Notes: generated by a model from the letters alone, not told the origin. Shown: positions 8,548 through 19,358, counted from the stretch's first letter. The stretch is DNA of 64,000 nucleotides from Marinilabilia salmonicolor JCM 21150 (GCF_000259075.1 NZ_AJKI01000031.1:124001-188000), one strand, 5' to 3'. Made by a program: numbers and translations.

Positions 8548-10539
8548 CCGGAAAAGCAGTTCTTCATCAGCCATATTGGGCAAAGTCACCTTCAAACGAG
8601 GTTCTTTTTCCATAGCCCTGCGGGCTGCAAAAACAGCGCCCCCGTTTCGGGCCCAGCTTCGTCTGCTAATGCCGTTGTTCACATCCCAGAAAAGCATGCT
8701 CTTCAATCGTTCGGAAGCTTCCGGAGATCCATCCAGCACCATCCCGAAACCTCCGTTTATTACCTCTCCCCAACCTACACCTCCGCCGTTGTGTAAACTC
8801 ACCCAGGTGGCACCCCTGAAGGCATCTCCAATGACATTTTGAACGGCCATATCGGCTGTAAATCCTGAACCGTCATAAATATTGGAGGTTTCCCGAAACG
8901 GACTATCGGTTCCGGAGACATCATGATGATCTCTGCCAAGCACCACCGGAGCTTTCAAACGCCCTTCGGCCACGGCCATGTTAAACGCTTCGGCAATGCG
9001 TATGCGCCCCTCTGCATCGGCATATAATATTCTTGCCTGAGAACCCACAACAAGACGATTTGACTCAGCTTCACGTATCCAGTGAAGGTTATCTCCTATT
9101 TGTTGTGCAATTTCAGGAGGAGCCTCATTTTTCATCTCTGCCAACACTTCTGCAGCTATCCGGTCCGTCTCAGAAAGATCATCTGTTGTACCTGATGTGC
9201 AAACCCACCGGAAAGGACCAAAACCGTAATCGAAACACAAAGGTCCCATAATATCCTGCACATAGGAAGGATAGCGAAAACCGCCCTTTTCGTTAAGCAC
9301 ATCTGCTCCTGCCCGACTGCTTTCCAGCAAAAATGCATTTCCATAGTCAAAGAAGTACATGCCCCGGGCCGACAACTTATTGATGGCCTCCACCTGACGC
9401 CGGAGTGAAGTCCTCACTTTCTCTTTAAACAAATCAGGTTCTTCCACCATCATCCGATTCGCTTCATCAAAAGTCAAATCCACAGGATAATACCCCCCAG
9501 CCCACGGGTTATGCAACGAGGTCTGGTCAGATCCGATATCCACCTTAATGTTTTCTTTGGCAAATCGTTCCCAAACCTCCACAATATTGCCCTGAAAGGC
9601 TATAGAAACTGTTTCTCTGTTCTCAACAGCTTTTGTTACCCTGTTGACCAGGGCATCCATATTGTCAATAACCTCATCTACCCAGCCCTGCTGGTAGCGG
9701 GTCTCCACGGCCTTAGGGTTTACCTCTGCCGTAACACTCACACAGCCGGCAATATTGGCCGCTTTTGGCTGAGCACCGGACATTCCTCCCAGTCCGGCAG
9801 TGACGAACAAAGCACCTTCTCCAGCCCCCTTACTTCCAGGACGCCTAAGGGCATTCATAATGGTAATGGTTGTTCCATGCACAATTCCCTGCGGCCCGAT
9901 ATACATAAAAGATCCGGCGGTCATCTGACCATATTGGGATACTCCCAGTGCATTAAACCTTTCATAATCGTCGGGAGAAGAATAATTAGGAATAACCATC
10001 CCATTGGTAACCACCACACGGGGCGCATTTAAGGAAGAAGGAAACAAACCTGCCGGATGACCGGAATAAAGCACCAATGTCTGATCATCAGTCATGGTTG
10101 CCAGGTACCGCATAGTAAGCAGATACTGAGCCCAGTTCTGAAAAACAGCACCGTTGCCACCATAGGTAATCAACTCATGAGGATGCTGAGCCACCTTTGG
10201 ATCCAGATTGTTCTGAATCATCAGCATAATGGCAGCTGCCTGCTGAGATTGATGCGGATATTCATCAATAGATCGCGCCTTCATTTCATACCGGGGCCGA
10301 AAACGATACATGTAAATTCGTCCGTAGGTATTAAGCTCATTCAAAAACTCGGGAGCCAGCTCTTCATGAAATTCCGGAGGAAAATAGCGCAACGCATTCT
10401 TTAGCGCCAAAACTTTTTCATCTTCCGATAAAATATCTTTACGCTTTGGAGCATGATTTACAGAAGAATCGTATGACTGCGGTTCCGGTAGCTGATCGGA
10501 GATTCCGGTCAGAATGGCTTGTTGAAAAGTATCTTGCAT
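8530..10539 (-). CDS. hutU: urocanate hydratase
   Basis: 669 residues. The cytoplasmic enzyme uses tightly bound NAD+ as an electrophile to hydrate urocanate to imidazolonepropionate, the second step of histidine breakdown. Recognisable segments are ITYGGNGAVFQNWAQYLLTM, LYSGHPAGLFPSS, YIGPQGIVHGTT and the C-terminal GGGVGWGEVINGGFGMVLDG. It is about 110 residues longer than the classical Bacillus or Pseudomonas enzyme (about 555) and belongs to the long form. No other hut gene lies in the window. The FUSC-family gene upstream is 69 bases away on the same strand. Confidence 0.95.
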   Translation of the reverse strand: MQDTFQQAILTGISDQLPEPQSYDSSVNHAPKRKDILSEDEKVLALKNALRYFPPEFHEELAPEFLNELNTYGRIYMYRFRPRYEMKARSIDEYPHQSQQAAAIMLMIQNNLDPKVAQHPHELITYGGNGAVFQNWAQYLLTMRYLATMTDDQTLVLYSGHPAGLFPSSLNAPRVVVTNGMVIPNYSSPDDYERFNALGVSQYGQMTAGSFMYIGPQGIVHGTTITIMNALRRPGSKGAGEGALFVTAGLGGMSGAQPKAANIAGCVSVTAEVNPKAVETRYQQGWVDEVIDNMDALVNRVTKAVENRETVSIAFQGNIVEVWERFAKENIKVDIGSDQTSLHNPWAGGYYPVDLTFDEANRMMVEEPDLFKEKVRTSLRRQVEAINKLSARGMYFFDYGNAFLLESSRAGADVLNEKGGFRYPSYVQDIMGPLCFDYGFGPFRWVCTSGTTDDLSETDRIAAEVLAEMKNEAPPEIAQQIGDNLHWIREAESNRLVVGSQARILYADAEGRIRIAEAFNMAVAEGRLKAPVVLGRDHHDVSGTDSPFRETSNIYDGSGFTADMAVQNVIGDAFRGATWVSLHNGGGVGWGEVINGGFGMVLDGSPEASERLKSMLFWDVNNGISRRSWARNGGAVFAARRAMEKEPRLKVTLPNMADEELLFRLFKNH

Positions 10540-10608
10540 GGTAAAAACAATTCAAAAAAGTTCTGAATGGTGAATTTAGCCACTCCTCACCAAAAATGCC
10601 ATGACAAA

Positions 10609-12732
10609 TCACAGTTCTTCCTCCGGCTTATTTCTTTCGACAAGCAATTGTCTTCCAATATCGGCGATGTTATACAACAAAATAAACTGTTGTCTTTCCA
10701 AAGGAGGAAGATCTGCCTTCAGAAGTTCCTGAACTTGCTGAATAACTGCTGAAATCTCTTCCGCTTTCACTTGTGAAGAAGAATTGCTTTCAAAGATTTC
10801 AAGGACCATTTGCCCCATGATCAAAAGCCTGGAATTTACAGACTGCCCAAGTTCCCGGTGCGCACCAAATGCAGAAACAAAGGAAAGCAGCGCATGATTC
10901 AGATGCGTCAGCTTAAATGCTTTCTTACGGAATTTTCTGTATTTCCGGGGTTCGGCCTGCATATCCTGCCAGGAGAGTGCCACGGCATTATCGGCCTGAT
11001 GGGCTTCCCTGCGGGCAATCCGGTATTCCAGATTGTCATCAGAAGTCCCTTTATCATACTCAGCCAATATTGCTCTAAGATAAATGATGTTTTTTTGAAG
11101 AGCCCCGGTAAGCAGACCCGGTAATCGCTTATATTGCCATTGCGGCCACAGAAAACGCACCGTTCCAAGGGCCAGAAAAGCTCCAATAATAGTATCAATC
11201 AGTCGTGGAAGCATTACTGGCACTCCCCGGCTTGAGATAAGATTGAAAGCACACAGCACAAAAACAGTAATAAAAACCACAGAAACAGAATATTGCCTTT
11301 TAAGCCAGGCAAAGAAGAAAAAGGCAGAAGTAAGCATCAACAAGACCTGTCCCGGCAATGTCAGTAATTTCACTATCAGCACCCCTCCCACAATACCTGT
11401 TATGGTCCCCAGCACCCTCTGAAAAAGCCGCTTACGGGTGGCACTGTAACTTGGCTGAAGAACAAAGAGAATGGTCAGAACGATCCACTCCCCTTTATCT
11501 ATTTCAAAATATTCACTGATAAAAAAACCGATCCAGAAACACAAAGCCAGGCGAATAGCATATCGAAAACGCGGATGCTGAAACGACAACTGTGACCTGA
11601 ATCTTTGCCAAAACGAACGTTCGTCACGCGAAAGTTTTGGAAGAACTGGCTGTTCAGGCTCCACTGTCAATCGCTGAAATGAGATACCTGCCCGGGTAAG
11701 GTTTCCTGTCAGTAAACGAACCGGGTGAGTTTGCTCAAGATTAAGCTGTTCCACCTTCACTGTTAAGGCATCCACAATCCATTTCAGAGATGAAGGGGAT
11801 GAAAACCGGGTTCCGGAAAGCAAACAATCTGCAAACTTACGTGCAGCATGCGACAACTCATGAAGGGTATGACCGGCAAGCTCCACCACTTCACGATTGG
11901 CAACTTCATTGCTCAGCAAATCGTATCGTTCGTGTGTACTTGCTGCTCGTTCGTGCAATCCCTGAAGAATCATAAAATAATGAAACCTTAAGGTCAGCCT
12001 CTCATCTGACTCGTTGGCATCACGGTAACTGTTCAACACCTCTTTGATGCGTTCCAGGGTGTTGACCATCTCTATATTTAACAAAGCCAGACGCCCCCGG
12101 ACTTGCTTTTGCTGAACCTTATCGCTGGGAAAAAGAGACGATTTCTCATCCATATAGCCCGAAAGGGCCATAAAACCACGCGCCAGTTGTTCATCCAACA
12201 ACCTGTAGGGACGATAATACAACAAAATCAGTGAGATAATGCCATAAAAAAGTGCTCCTCCTGGCAGCAACAAAGGCTGCCAATACCAGGCAGGCGTAAT
12301 CTCCGCCCCGATCATTGCATAAATACCAATAAGAATGGCGCCAAAAGTAACCCCCCGGTAGCGTTCTCCTGTACCTCCGACAAGAATAAAAAGAATGGTG
12401 GAAAGACCAAGACCAATGCCCAGCAGTACCGGCCAGGGCCGCAACAACTCTACCGACAAACTAGAAACCCCAAAACTAATAACTTTTAGTAGCAGAGATT
12501 TCACCCGACCGCGCGGATGATCATCTGTTTCGGACAACGCACCCGCCAGCACCCCAAGTGCGAGTGTTACAGCAAAAAAAGAAAGCCCGGCAATTTCAAG
12601 CGGGATGGCAACAAACGCCATCACAATAGTTGCTTTGGCAGCCATCAGCATATCGGGGTGCTTCCAAATATTCCGCTGCCACCGTGAAAACAAACTGTGA
12701 TTTATTAAACGGGAAAATATTCTTACAGCCAT
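10609..12732 (-). CDS. FUSC/YccS-family inner membrane protein
   Basis: 707 residues from the ATG at 12732; a TTG at 12777 could add 15. It has two halves. Each has a hydrophobic block of about five or six membrane segments: residues about 25-170 (for example FVAIPLEIAGLSFFAVTLALGVLAG) and about 385-510 (for example IRLALCFWIGFFISEYFEI and WIVLTILFVLQPSYSATRKR). Each block is followed by a helical cytoplasmic domain. The sequence LQPSYSATRKRLFQRVLGTITG is typical of FUSC-like proteins, a family that includes the aromatic-acid exporter AaeB and E. coli YccS/YhfK. The substrate is unknown. Confidence 0.8.
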   Translation of the reverse strand: MAVRIFSRLINHSLFSRWQRNIWKHPDMLMAAKATIVMAFVAIPLEIAGLSFFAVTLALGVLAGALSETDDHPRGRVKSLLLKVISFGVSSLSVELLRPWPVLLGIGLGLSTILFILVGGTGERYRGVTFGAILIGIYAMIGAEITPAWYWQPLLLPGGALFYGIISLILLYYRPYRLLDEQLARGFMALSGYMDEKSSLFPSDKVQQKQVRGRLALLNIEMVNTLERIKEVLNSYRDANESDERLTLRFHYFMILQGLHERAASTHERYDLLSNEVANREVVELAGHTLHELSHAARKFADCLLSGTRFSSPSSLKWIVDALTVKVEQLNLEQTHPVRLLTGNLTRAGISFQRLTVEPEQPVLPKLSRDERSFWQRFRSQLSFQHPRFRYAIRLALCFWIGFFISEYFEIDKGEWIVLTILFVLQPSYSATRKRLFQRVLGTITGIVGGVLIVKLLTLPGQVLLMLTSAFFFFAWLKRQYSVSVVFITVFVLCAFNLISSRGVPVMLPRLIDTIIGAFLALGTVRFLWPQWQYKRLPGLLTGALQKNIIYLRAILAEYDKGTSDDNLEYRIARREAHQADNAVALSWQDMQAEPRKYRKFRKKAFKLTHLNHALLSFVSAFGAHRELGQSVNSRLLIMGQMVLEIFESNSSSQVKAEEISAVIQQVQELLKADLPPLERQQFILLYNIADIGRQLLVERNKPEEEL

Positions 12733-12863
12733 AAAGCATCTGCGACCAGCACAGTTTTTTTTGTAGTCGGTTATCAATCCAAAAATTTCTGACTAACCAG
12801 GATTGCATCAATGAAACGAAGATGAATTTTGGAGTGCTAAATTCTCTCAGAAGAATGAACAGA

Positions 12864-13238
12864 CTAAAGCACTGCAAGCATATAAATCACTGTAAGAATG
12901 ACAGCAATCAGTACCAAAAGGGCAAAAAACCGGGTAGCCAGCCCCATTCCTTTAAGCAAAGGAAAGCGTCCGGTAGCCCTCTCGAAAGCGCCCAGCCTTG
13001 ATGATTGCATATCAGGCTCATCAAAAATACCCATCTCTTTTACAATCTGAGTAGCCCGCCCGGCATCTTCCTGCCTTACCTGAAGTTTCATTCCGCCTAC
13101 TGCATTAACTATGTAAGTCTGCGAAACAAGTTCATCCTGCACAAAACATTCAATCCCCTCAGCCTCCAGTTTACTTCTGACCAACCCCATCCGATCGGCA
13201 AAATCAAAGGTGGCAATGGTAATCAGTGAATTTTCCAT
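12864..13238 (-). CDS. DUF2007-domain protein with C-terminal membrane anchor
   Basis: 124 residues. The N-terminal 70 or so match the DUF2007 (putative signal transducing) fold: FDFADRMGLVRSKLEAEGIECFVQDE, then VGGMKLQVRQEDAGRATQIVKEMG. The C-terminus is one membrane span (FFALLVLIAVILTVIYMLAVL), so the domain is tethered at a membrane. The biochemical role of the family is not established. Elements B2 and A2 lie immediately upstream of the start codon. Confidence 0.75.
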   Translation of the reverse strand: MENSLITIATFDFADRMGLVRSKLEAEGIECFVQDELVSQTYIVNAVGGMKLQVRQEDAGRATQIVKEMGIFDEPDMQSSRLGAFERATGRFPLLKGMGLATRFFALLVLIAVILTVIYMLAVL

Positions 13239-13252
13239 ATTCTAGCTATTTA

Positions 13253-13415
13253 GTGTCTGTCCATAAAGTCCCGTTTACTGCGTTATACCATTCACGGAAA
13301 CTACTCATTTACTAAGGTAAACTCCGCATTTCCGGGAATGGCAAGCCTTGTAAACAGAACCTTCTGAACAGACACAGAACTTGTAAAAAATATTCCCGAC
13401 TTTATATACGGACTC
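13253..13415 (+). mobile_element. TIR element family B, copy B2
   Basis: 163 bases in the same orientation as B3. Left end GTGTCTGTCCATAAAGTC; right end GACTTTATATACGGACTC. It is flanked by TATTTA at 13247-13252 and 13416-13421. The central stem is CCATTCACGGAAA pairing with TTTCCGGGAATGG, quite unlike the GCCGCC/GGCGGC stem of B1 and B3, while the apical TACTCATTTAC...GTAAACTCCG is kept. Confidence 0.85.
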
Positions 13416-13421
13416 TATTTA

Positions 13422-13572
13422 ATGTCTGTCCATAAACTAAGCGTTTTTCAAGTGTTTGAAATAGAAAGTTCAAATTCAAGGCGTGTGATAAATCTAAACC
13501 ACAGAATACTAATGTATTTGAGGATTTAGATTTTGAGCAACAACGCAGAAGTTGGACTTTATAGACAAACAC
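13422..13572 (+). mobile_element. TIR element family A, copy A2
   Basis: 151 bases, near identical to A1 and A3. It is flanked by TATTTA at 13416-13421 and 13573-13578; the left TATTTA is also the right target duplication of B2. The two elements therefore sit head to tail at one target hexamer, which occurs three times. The first base of the core is A rather than G. Confidence 0.87.
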
Positions 13573-13599
13573 TATTTAGGTTTCAATGTTATTGTGCCA

Positions 13600-15420
13600 T
13601 TACACATCATTGAACTTTATAGAGCCTCTGTTCTCCTGATCGGGGGCATAACTGTATATGTCGCGTAACAAAACAGCATATTTGTTGTAAATAACCCTGC
13701 GTCTCAGTTTCAAAGTGGGAGACAACTCTCCGGTTGCTGGCCCCCAGGGTTCACATACCAGCCGGAATCGTTTGATTTGCTCGGTCTTTCCCAACGATTT
13801 GTTATACTGATTCACCTCCTTCTGAAACAGCTTTTGAATTTTTGGGTGTGTCACCAGCTCCTGATTGTCCCTGAACTGAATACGGTGACCGTTGGCCCAC
13901 ACGTGAAGATACTCAAAATTCGGAGAAATGAGTGCACTTGCAAACTTTTCATTTTCCCCGACAACCATCAACTGTTCAATAAAAAACGATTCTTTCAGAA
14001 GGTTCTCTATAGCCTGGGGTGCAATATATTTGCCACTGGAGGTTTTAAACATCTCCTTTTTCCGGTCGGTTATCTTGAGAAAGCGTCCCTTTTCAAAGGT
14101 TCCGATGTCCCCGGTGTGTAGCCATCCGTCCTTCTCTAATACCTCATCAGTATTTTTTATGTCTTTATAATACCCTTTCATCACACTGGGACCTTTCACA
14201 AGAATCTCCCCGTCCTCATCAGTTTTCACTTCTATATTTTTCAGGGTTGGCCCCACTGTTCCAATGAGCAATGAGTTGGGTTCACTGAGATGATTGGCAG
14301 CAATCACCGGTGAAGTTTCAGTCATTCCGTAACCTTCCATAAGCGGAATGCCTGCCGCAAAAAACAAGCGACTAAGACGTGGTTGAAGAGCGGCCCCTCC
14401 TGAAATCACAAATTTCAAATTGCCCCCGAAAATCTTTTGCCATTTCGAAAACACCAGTTTACGGGCTATCCACAACCTCATCCCATACCAAAAATGGTGT
14501 TTCCCATCCACCCGGTACTTTTCTCCAAGCTTAAGCGACTGGAAAAAGACCATTCTTTTAAACCCTCTAAGTTCTTCTCCTTTAGAAACAATCCTGTCAT
14601 AAATACGCTCAATTACCCTTGGAACCGTTGCAAAAGCTGAAGCTTTTATCTCCGCCATGTTCTGGGCAATTGTTCCCAGATTTTCAGCATAATAAATACT
14701 GCAGGCTTTTTTCTGAAATAGATAATTCACCATGCGCTCATACACATGGCAAAGCGGAAGAAAGCTGAGAATCCTGTCTGATTCATCCAGGGGGTAAAGA
14801 TTCTCCACGCCTTCAATGTTACTGAGAATATTCTTGTGAGTGAGCATTACCCCTTTAGGCAATCCGGTGGTTCCGGAAGTATAGATAATGGTCAATAAGT
14901 CATCCGGCTTGATGGATGCAGATGCTTTATCAAACTGCTCCCGGTATTTTATCTTGGCATTAAACCCTTCCCGGGTGACCTCTGTCCAGTTTGGAATATC
15001 TTCATAATGGTTGAAGGTATAGACCTTTTTGAGTTTTCCGATTTTCTTTGCAATAGGGAGCAACCGTTTATAGGTAGGCAAATCTGACACCAACAACATT
15101 TTACTGTCGGAATGCGAAAGAATGTGTCTGTAATCCTCATCTCCCATTGTAGGATAAACAGGAACATGCACCACTCCAATCAGGGCCATTCCCATGTCCA
15201 CAAAGTTCCATTCGGGACGGTTGTTTGAAACAGTGGCAATTTTATCACCCTTTTTAAAGCCCATTGCCAGCAACCCGAATGCAAAGTTCCGTGCATTCCG
15301 GACATAATCCTCGGTGCTGAATTTCACCCAGTTCCCCTCTCTTTTGGCAACTAAAATATCAGACTTTTCATGGTTGAGTCTAAGGTTTTCCAGTAAATCA
15401 AAAGTCCTGTCGATCCTCAT
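13600..15420 (-). CDS. long-chain fatty acid-CoA ligase (AMP-forming)
   Basis: 606 residues, cytoplasmic or membrane-associated. It activates fatty acids to acyl-CoA through an acyl-adenylate. The AMP-binding motif is TIIYTSGTTGLPKG at residues 177-190; further family motifs are LPLCHVYERM, GYGMTETSP, and GWLHTGDIGTFEKGRFLKITDRKKE. The length and the FKTSSGKYIAPQAIEN segment place it with the large FadD15/Faa-type ligases of Bacteroidota rather than short acyl-CoA synthetases. It starts 36 bases after the end of alaS on the same strand, so they may share a transcript. Substrate chain length is not determinable. Confidence 0.92.
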   Translation of the reverse strand: MRIDRTFDLLENLRLNHEKSDILVAKREGNWVKFSTEDYVRNARNFAFGLLAMGFKKGDKIATVSNNRPEWNFVDMGMALIGVVHVPVYPTMGDEDYRHILSHSDSKMLLVSDLPTYKRLLPIAKKIGKLKKVYTFNHYEDIPNWTEVTREGFNAKIKYREQFDKASASIKPDDLLTIIYTSGTTGLPKGVMLTHKNILSNIEGVENLYPLDESDRILSFLPLCHVYERMVNYLFQKKACSIYYAENLGTIAQNMAEIKASAFATVPRVIERIYDRIVSKGEELRGFKRMVFFQSLKLGEKYRVDGKHHFWYGMRLWIARKLVFSKWQKIFGGNLKFVISGGAALQPRLSRLFFAAGIPLMEGYGMTETSPVIAANHLSEPNSLLIGTVGPTLKNIEVKTDEDGEILVKGPSVMKGYYKDIKNTDEVLEKDGWLHTGDIGTFEKGRFLKITDRKKEMFKTSSGKYIAPQAIENLLKESFFIEQLMVVGENEKFASALISPNFEYLHVWANGHRIQFRDNQELVTHPKIQKLFQKEVNQYNKSLGKTEQIKRFRLVCEPWGPATGELSPTLKLRRRVIYNKYAVLLRDIYSYAPDQENRGSIKFNDV

Positions 15421-15456
15421 TGCAAAATATCTGTTTGCCGACCATAAGGCCGGATA

Positions 15457-18090
15457 TTATCCAAGTTTTTCTTCTATCAGTGCTTTGGCTTTGGAGAGGG
15501 CACTGTCAAGTCCGGCAGGATTTTTCCCTCCTGCTGACGCAAAGAACGGTTGACCGCCTCCGCCACCTTTAATTTCCTGAGCTACCGAACGAATAAGTTC
15601 CACAGCATTCAACGTCCCATTTTCGGCCAGACTGTCAGATAAAATTACAGCAAGCTGGGGTTTTCCGTTAACTTCTGAACCCAACACTGCCACCATCTCT
15701 CCATCCAGGTCATTGCGAAGCTGAAAAGCCAGATCTTTCAAATTTCCACCCAGTTCGGGTTTCACCTGCCTGATGATCACACTTACCCCGTTAACATTCT
15801 CAGCTCCGTCAATAACAGACTGTTTTTCAATCCTCAGAAAGTTCTGCATCATTCCCTCGAGATCTTTTGTCAATCTGGAATTCTGACTGATTAAACTTTC
15901 AATACTTTTGCGCAATTCTCCCTTACTTTTTACCAGTCCGGCAATCTCTTCAAGCACATCAGACTGACTGTAAACCAACTCTTCGGCTCTGTCGGCCGAT
16001 ACGGCTTCAATACGTCTGATACCGGCAGATACAGACCCCTCACTGATAATCCGGAAAAATCCTATCTCTCCGGTAGCATGTACGTGGGTACCCCCGCAAA
16101 GTTCCACAGAATCTCCAAATCCGATGGTACGCACCACATCCCCATACTTCTCTCCAAACAGTGCCATGGCTCCCATTTCGCGGGCTTTCTCCAAAGGCAC
16201 CTCACGATGCTCCTCCACCTGAATATTTGCCCGGATTTCTGCATTTACCATCTTCTCAACCTGACGAATCTCTTCGGGTGTGACTTTCTGAAAATGAGCA
16301 AAGTCAAACCTCAGATAATCGGGGTGCACCAAGGATCCTTTCTGTTCCACATGATCTCCCAGCATGGCCCTTAAGGCTTTATGCAATAAGTGCGTTGCAG
16401 TGTGATTACTTGCAGCCCTGCGACGTTTCTCCACATTCACCGTTGCTTTGAAAGCTGCCTCCTGATTGGCCGGCAACTTTTTAGCAATATGAATAATCAG
16501 ATCATTCTCTTTTTTTGTGTCGATAATTTCAATTTTCTCCTCTTCTGAAGTGATTATCCCTGAATCACCAACCTGTCCTCCACTCTCGGCATAAAACGGA
16601 GTGATATTAAAAACCAGTTGATACTGCTCTTTATTTTTAACCTTCACCTGTCGGTAGCGGGTGATGTAAACTTCCGTTTCATGATAATCATAGCCCACAA
16701 ACTCTTCTTCCTTGTCATCACGCAATACCACCCAGTCGCCCGTCTCTACGGCAGAGGCATTCCGCGCACGCGATTTCTGCGCTTCCATCTCCTTTTCAAA
16801 TTCCCGGCGATTCACTACCAGCCCTTTCTCGGAAAGAATCAGTTCTGTAAGATCGAGCGGAAAACCGAAAGTATCGTACAATTCAAAAGCAACTTTACCA
16901 TCCACGACTTTATACTCACCTTTCAGTGTTTCTGCAATAATTTTATCAAGAAGCGCTATACCTGTGGCCAAAGTTTTCAAGAAAGACTCTTCCTCTTCAT
17001 GAATTACTTTTTGGATTAATTCCTTTTGTGATTTCAACTCAGGATAAGCATCTCCCATCACATCAATCAGCACTGGCAACAGACCGCTCAAAAATGGCTT
17101 ACGGACATTCAGAAAAGTGTAAGCATACCGAACAGCCCTCCTCAAAATCCTGCGTATTACATACCCGGCCTTATTATTAGACGGAAGTTGCCCGTCGGCA
17201 ATAGAAAAGGCAATGGTACGGATATGATCAGCAATGACCCGCATGGCCACATCTCCATCATTTGAGGCCCCGTATTTCACATTGGTAAGCGACGCTATCT
17301 GCTGAATCAGTGGCAGAAAAATATCGGTGTCATAGTTGGAGCTTTTTTTCTGAAGTACACGACAGAGACGTTCAAATCCCATTCCTGTATCCACATGCTT
17401 CTGGGGCAAAGAAGTCAGTTCACCAGAAGACTTCCGGTTATACTGAATAAATACAAGATTCCAGATTTCAATAACCTCGGGATGATCCTTATTCACCAGT
17501 TCATGCCCGCCTTTTTTCAAGCGCTCTTCTTCGCTGCGCAGGTCAATGTGGATTTCAGAACAGGGTCCGCAGGGACCGGACTCTCCCATCTCCCAGAAAT
17601 TGTCTTTTTTATTCCCGTTCAGAATACGTTCTTCAGGAAGATATTGCTGCCAGCACTGAGCAGCCTCCTCATCACGCTCAACGCCATCGGAAGCATCCCC
17701 TTCAAATACAGTGGCATAAAGGCGCTCCTTGTCAACATTCAATTCACCGGTAAGAAATTCCCAGGCCCAGTCGATGGCTTCCTTTTTGAAGTAATCACCA
17801 AAAGACCAGTTGCCCAGCATTTCGAACATCGTGTGGTGATAAGTATCGTGTCCCACCTCTTCCAGGTCGTTGTGTTTCCCGGAAACTCTCAGACATTTCT
17901 GTGCATCTGCCACCCTTGGCGCTGCCGGCTCCCGGTTTCCCAGAAAAATATCCTTAAACTGATTCATCCCCGCATTGGTAAACATAAGCGTTGGGTCGTT
18001 CTTAACAACCATGGGTGCAGAGGGCACAATAACGTGCTCTTTGGATTTAAAAAAATCAAAAAATTTCTGTCGTACCTCAGATGCTCTCAT
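15457..18090 (-). CDS. alaS: alanine-tRNA ligase
   Basis: 877 residues, full length for the family (about 875). It charges tRNA-Ala and corrects mischarged Ser and Gly. The order is: class II catalytic core (residues 1 to about 250, [14 protein letters not shown] near the start), tRNA-recognition domain, editing domain with the zinc-type ligands His563 and His567 (NHTATHLLH) plus Cys665 and His669 (CGGTH), coiled coil, and C-Ala/DHHA1 domain ending [24 protein letters not shown]. No key residue is missing. Confidence 0.97.
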   Translation of the reverse strand: MRASEVRQKFFDFFKSKEHVIVPSAPMVVKNDPTLMFTNAGMNQFKDIFLGNREPAAPRVADAQKCLRVSGKHNDLEEVGHDTYHHTMFEMLGNWSFGDYFKKEAIDWAWEFLTGELNVDKERLYATVFEGDASDGVERDEEAAQCWQQYLPEERILNGNKKDNFWEMGESGPCGPCSEIHIDLRSEEERLKKGGHELVNKDHPEVIEIWNLVFIQYNRKSSGELTSLPQKHVDTGMGFERLCRVLQKKSSNYDTDIFLPLIQQIASLTNVKYGASNDGDVAMRVIADHIRTIAFSIADGQLPSNNKAGYVIRRILRRAVRYAYTFLNVRKPFLSGLLPVLIDVMGDAYPELKSQKELIQKVIHEEEESFLKTLATGIALLDKIIAETLKGEYKVVDGKVAFELYDTFGFPLDLTELILSEKGLVVNRREFEKEMEAQKSRARNASAVETGDWVVLRDDKEEEFVGYDYHETEVYITRYRQVKVKNKEQYQLVFNITPFYAESGGQVGDSGIITSEEEKIEIIDTKKENDLIIHIAKKLPANQEAAFKATVNVEKRRRAASNHTATHLLHKALRAMLGDHVEQKGSLVHPDYLRFDFAHFQKVTPEEIRQVEKMVNAEIRANIQVEEHREVPLEKAREMGAMALFGEKYGDVVRTIGFGDSVELCGGTHVHATGEIGFFRIISEGSVSAGIRRIEAVSADRAEELVYSQSDVLEEIAGLVKSKGELRKSIESLISQNSRLTKDLEGMMQNFLRIEKQSVIDGAENVNGVSVIIRQVKPELGGNLKDLAFQLRNDLDGEMVAVLGSEVNGKPQLAVILSDSLAENGTLNAVELIRSVAQEIKGGGGGQPFFASAGGKNPAGLDSALSKAKALIEEKLG

Positions 18091-18359
18091 ATACTGTTCA
18101 TTAATAATTTGTTGTCGAAATAAAACTTTCCGCCAAAAAAATTAAACTTTTTTTTATTTTTTCCGTAGACTATCCGTCCATATCAATGGAAGATAGTCAT
18201 TTTTTGCTGCCACAACCAACTGTTTAGCAATATGATAAAAACTTCCAAAAGGACAATTTGTTTAAACCACAATAAACATTGTACAATAATGACAAAAAAT
18301 TCAGACGCTACAAAATTAGATTAATCCTCTAATAAATAGGTGTTGAAAACTTTTTTTTC

Positions 18360-18367
18360 TATTTTTG
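18360..18367 (+). promoter_or_regulatory. -7 box candidate upstream of the M23 peptidase gene
   Basis: TATTTTTG fits the Bacteroidota -7 consensus and lies 20 bases before the ATG. No TTG occurs at the usual distance upstream, so this is weak. Confidence 0.35.
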
Positions 18368-18386
18368 GGCAACAAAATTATACCCT

Positions 18387-19358
18387 ATGTCAAAAGCAAA
18401 GTATAAATACAATCCGGAAACGTTAACTTACGAGCCAATTGCGACGGGAACCCGTTACCTCCTTCGGCGCATTTTCACCTACTCCATGTTTTCTGCTGTA
18501 TTGGGCGTTTTTTACTTCTTAGGGTATTCTTACTTTTTTGACAGCCCGCAAGAGAAAAAACTGAATCGCGAGAATTCCAGATTACAGGCACAATACGAAA
18601 TACTAGACAAAAAACTTCAACAAGTCCAGATTGTACTGGACGATATTCAACAACGCGATGAGAATATTTACCGCGTTATTTATCAGGCCGATTCCATTCC
18701 TAATTCAATAAGACGAGCAGGTTTTGGTGGTATGAACAGATACAAACACCTTGAAAACCTGGAAAATGCGGACCTGGTGGTCAACACTTCAGAAAAACTT
18801 GACGTCATTATGAAACAGCTCTACGTTCAGAGCAAATCATTTGATGAAGTGATCGACCTCACCCTGCGCAAAGAAGAAATGCTGCGTTGCACTCCTGCCA
18901 TTCAGCCAATCTCCAACAAAGATCTTCGTCGTACAGCGTCCGGTTACGGATGGCGAATAGATCCCATATACAAAGTTAAGCGTTTTCATGAAGGAATGGA
19001 TTTTTCTGCTCCCACCGGAACAGACATTTACTCAACTGGTGACGGAGTGGTTAAAAGAGTCATTCGATCACATGGAGGCTATGGCAACCATATCGAAGTT
19101 GACCATGGATTTGGTTACTCCACCGTTTATGCCCACATGCATGAGTTTAATGTAAAAAAAGGGCAAAAAGTGAAGCGCGGGGATGTAATAGGCTGGGTAG
19201 GAAACACCGGTAAATCCACGGCTCCTCATCTCCACTACGAAGTTAGAGTCAAAGGTCGTCCTGTAAATCCTGCACACTATTACTTCCAGGATCTGACACC
19301 CGACCAGTATGAAAAAATGATTCATATTTCAAGCAACAGCAATCAGACATTTGACTAG
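18387..19358 (+). CDS. membrane-anchored M23 metallopeptidase
   Basis: 323 residues. One membrane span (about residues 32-50, SMFSAVLGVFYFLGYSYFF), a periplasmic coiled coil (about 55-100), and a C-terminal LytM/M23 domain. The zinc ligands are visible as HEGMDF (HxxxD) and HLHYEV (HxH), with VYAHMHEF between. The family cuts peptidoglycan cross-links or, when regulatory, activates amidases; all ligands are present here, so it is probably active. The stop codon TAG is made of TA from the target sequence and the G of element B3; without the insertion the gene would have ended TAA at the same place. Confidence 0.92.
   Translation: MSKAKYKYNPETLTYEPIATGTRYLLRRIFTYSMFSAVLGVFYFLGYSYFFDSPQEKKLNRENSRLQAQYEILDKKLQQVQIVLDDIQQRDENIYRVIYQADSIPNSIRRAGFGGMNRYKHLENLENADLVVNTSEKLDVIMKQLYVQSKSFDEVIDLTLRKEEMLRCTPAIQPISNKDLRRTASGYGWRIDPIYKVKRFHEGMDFSAPTGTDIYSTGDGVVKRVIRSHGGYGNHIEVDHGFGYSTVYAHMHEFNVKKGQKVKRGDVIGWVGNTGKSTAPHLHYEVRVKGRPVNPAHYYFQDLTPDQYEKMIHISSNSNQTFD

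Noticed and set aside
9511-10032. 173-residue plus frame opposite hutU
   Set aside because: Antisense to a well-supported hutU; composition lacks a coherent domain.
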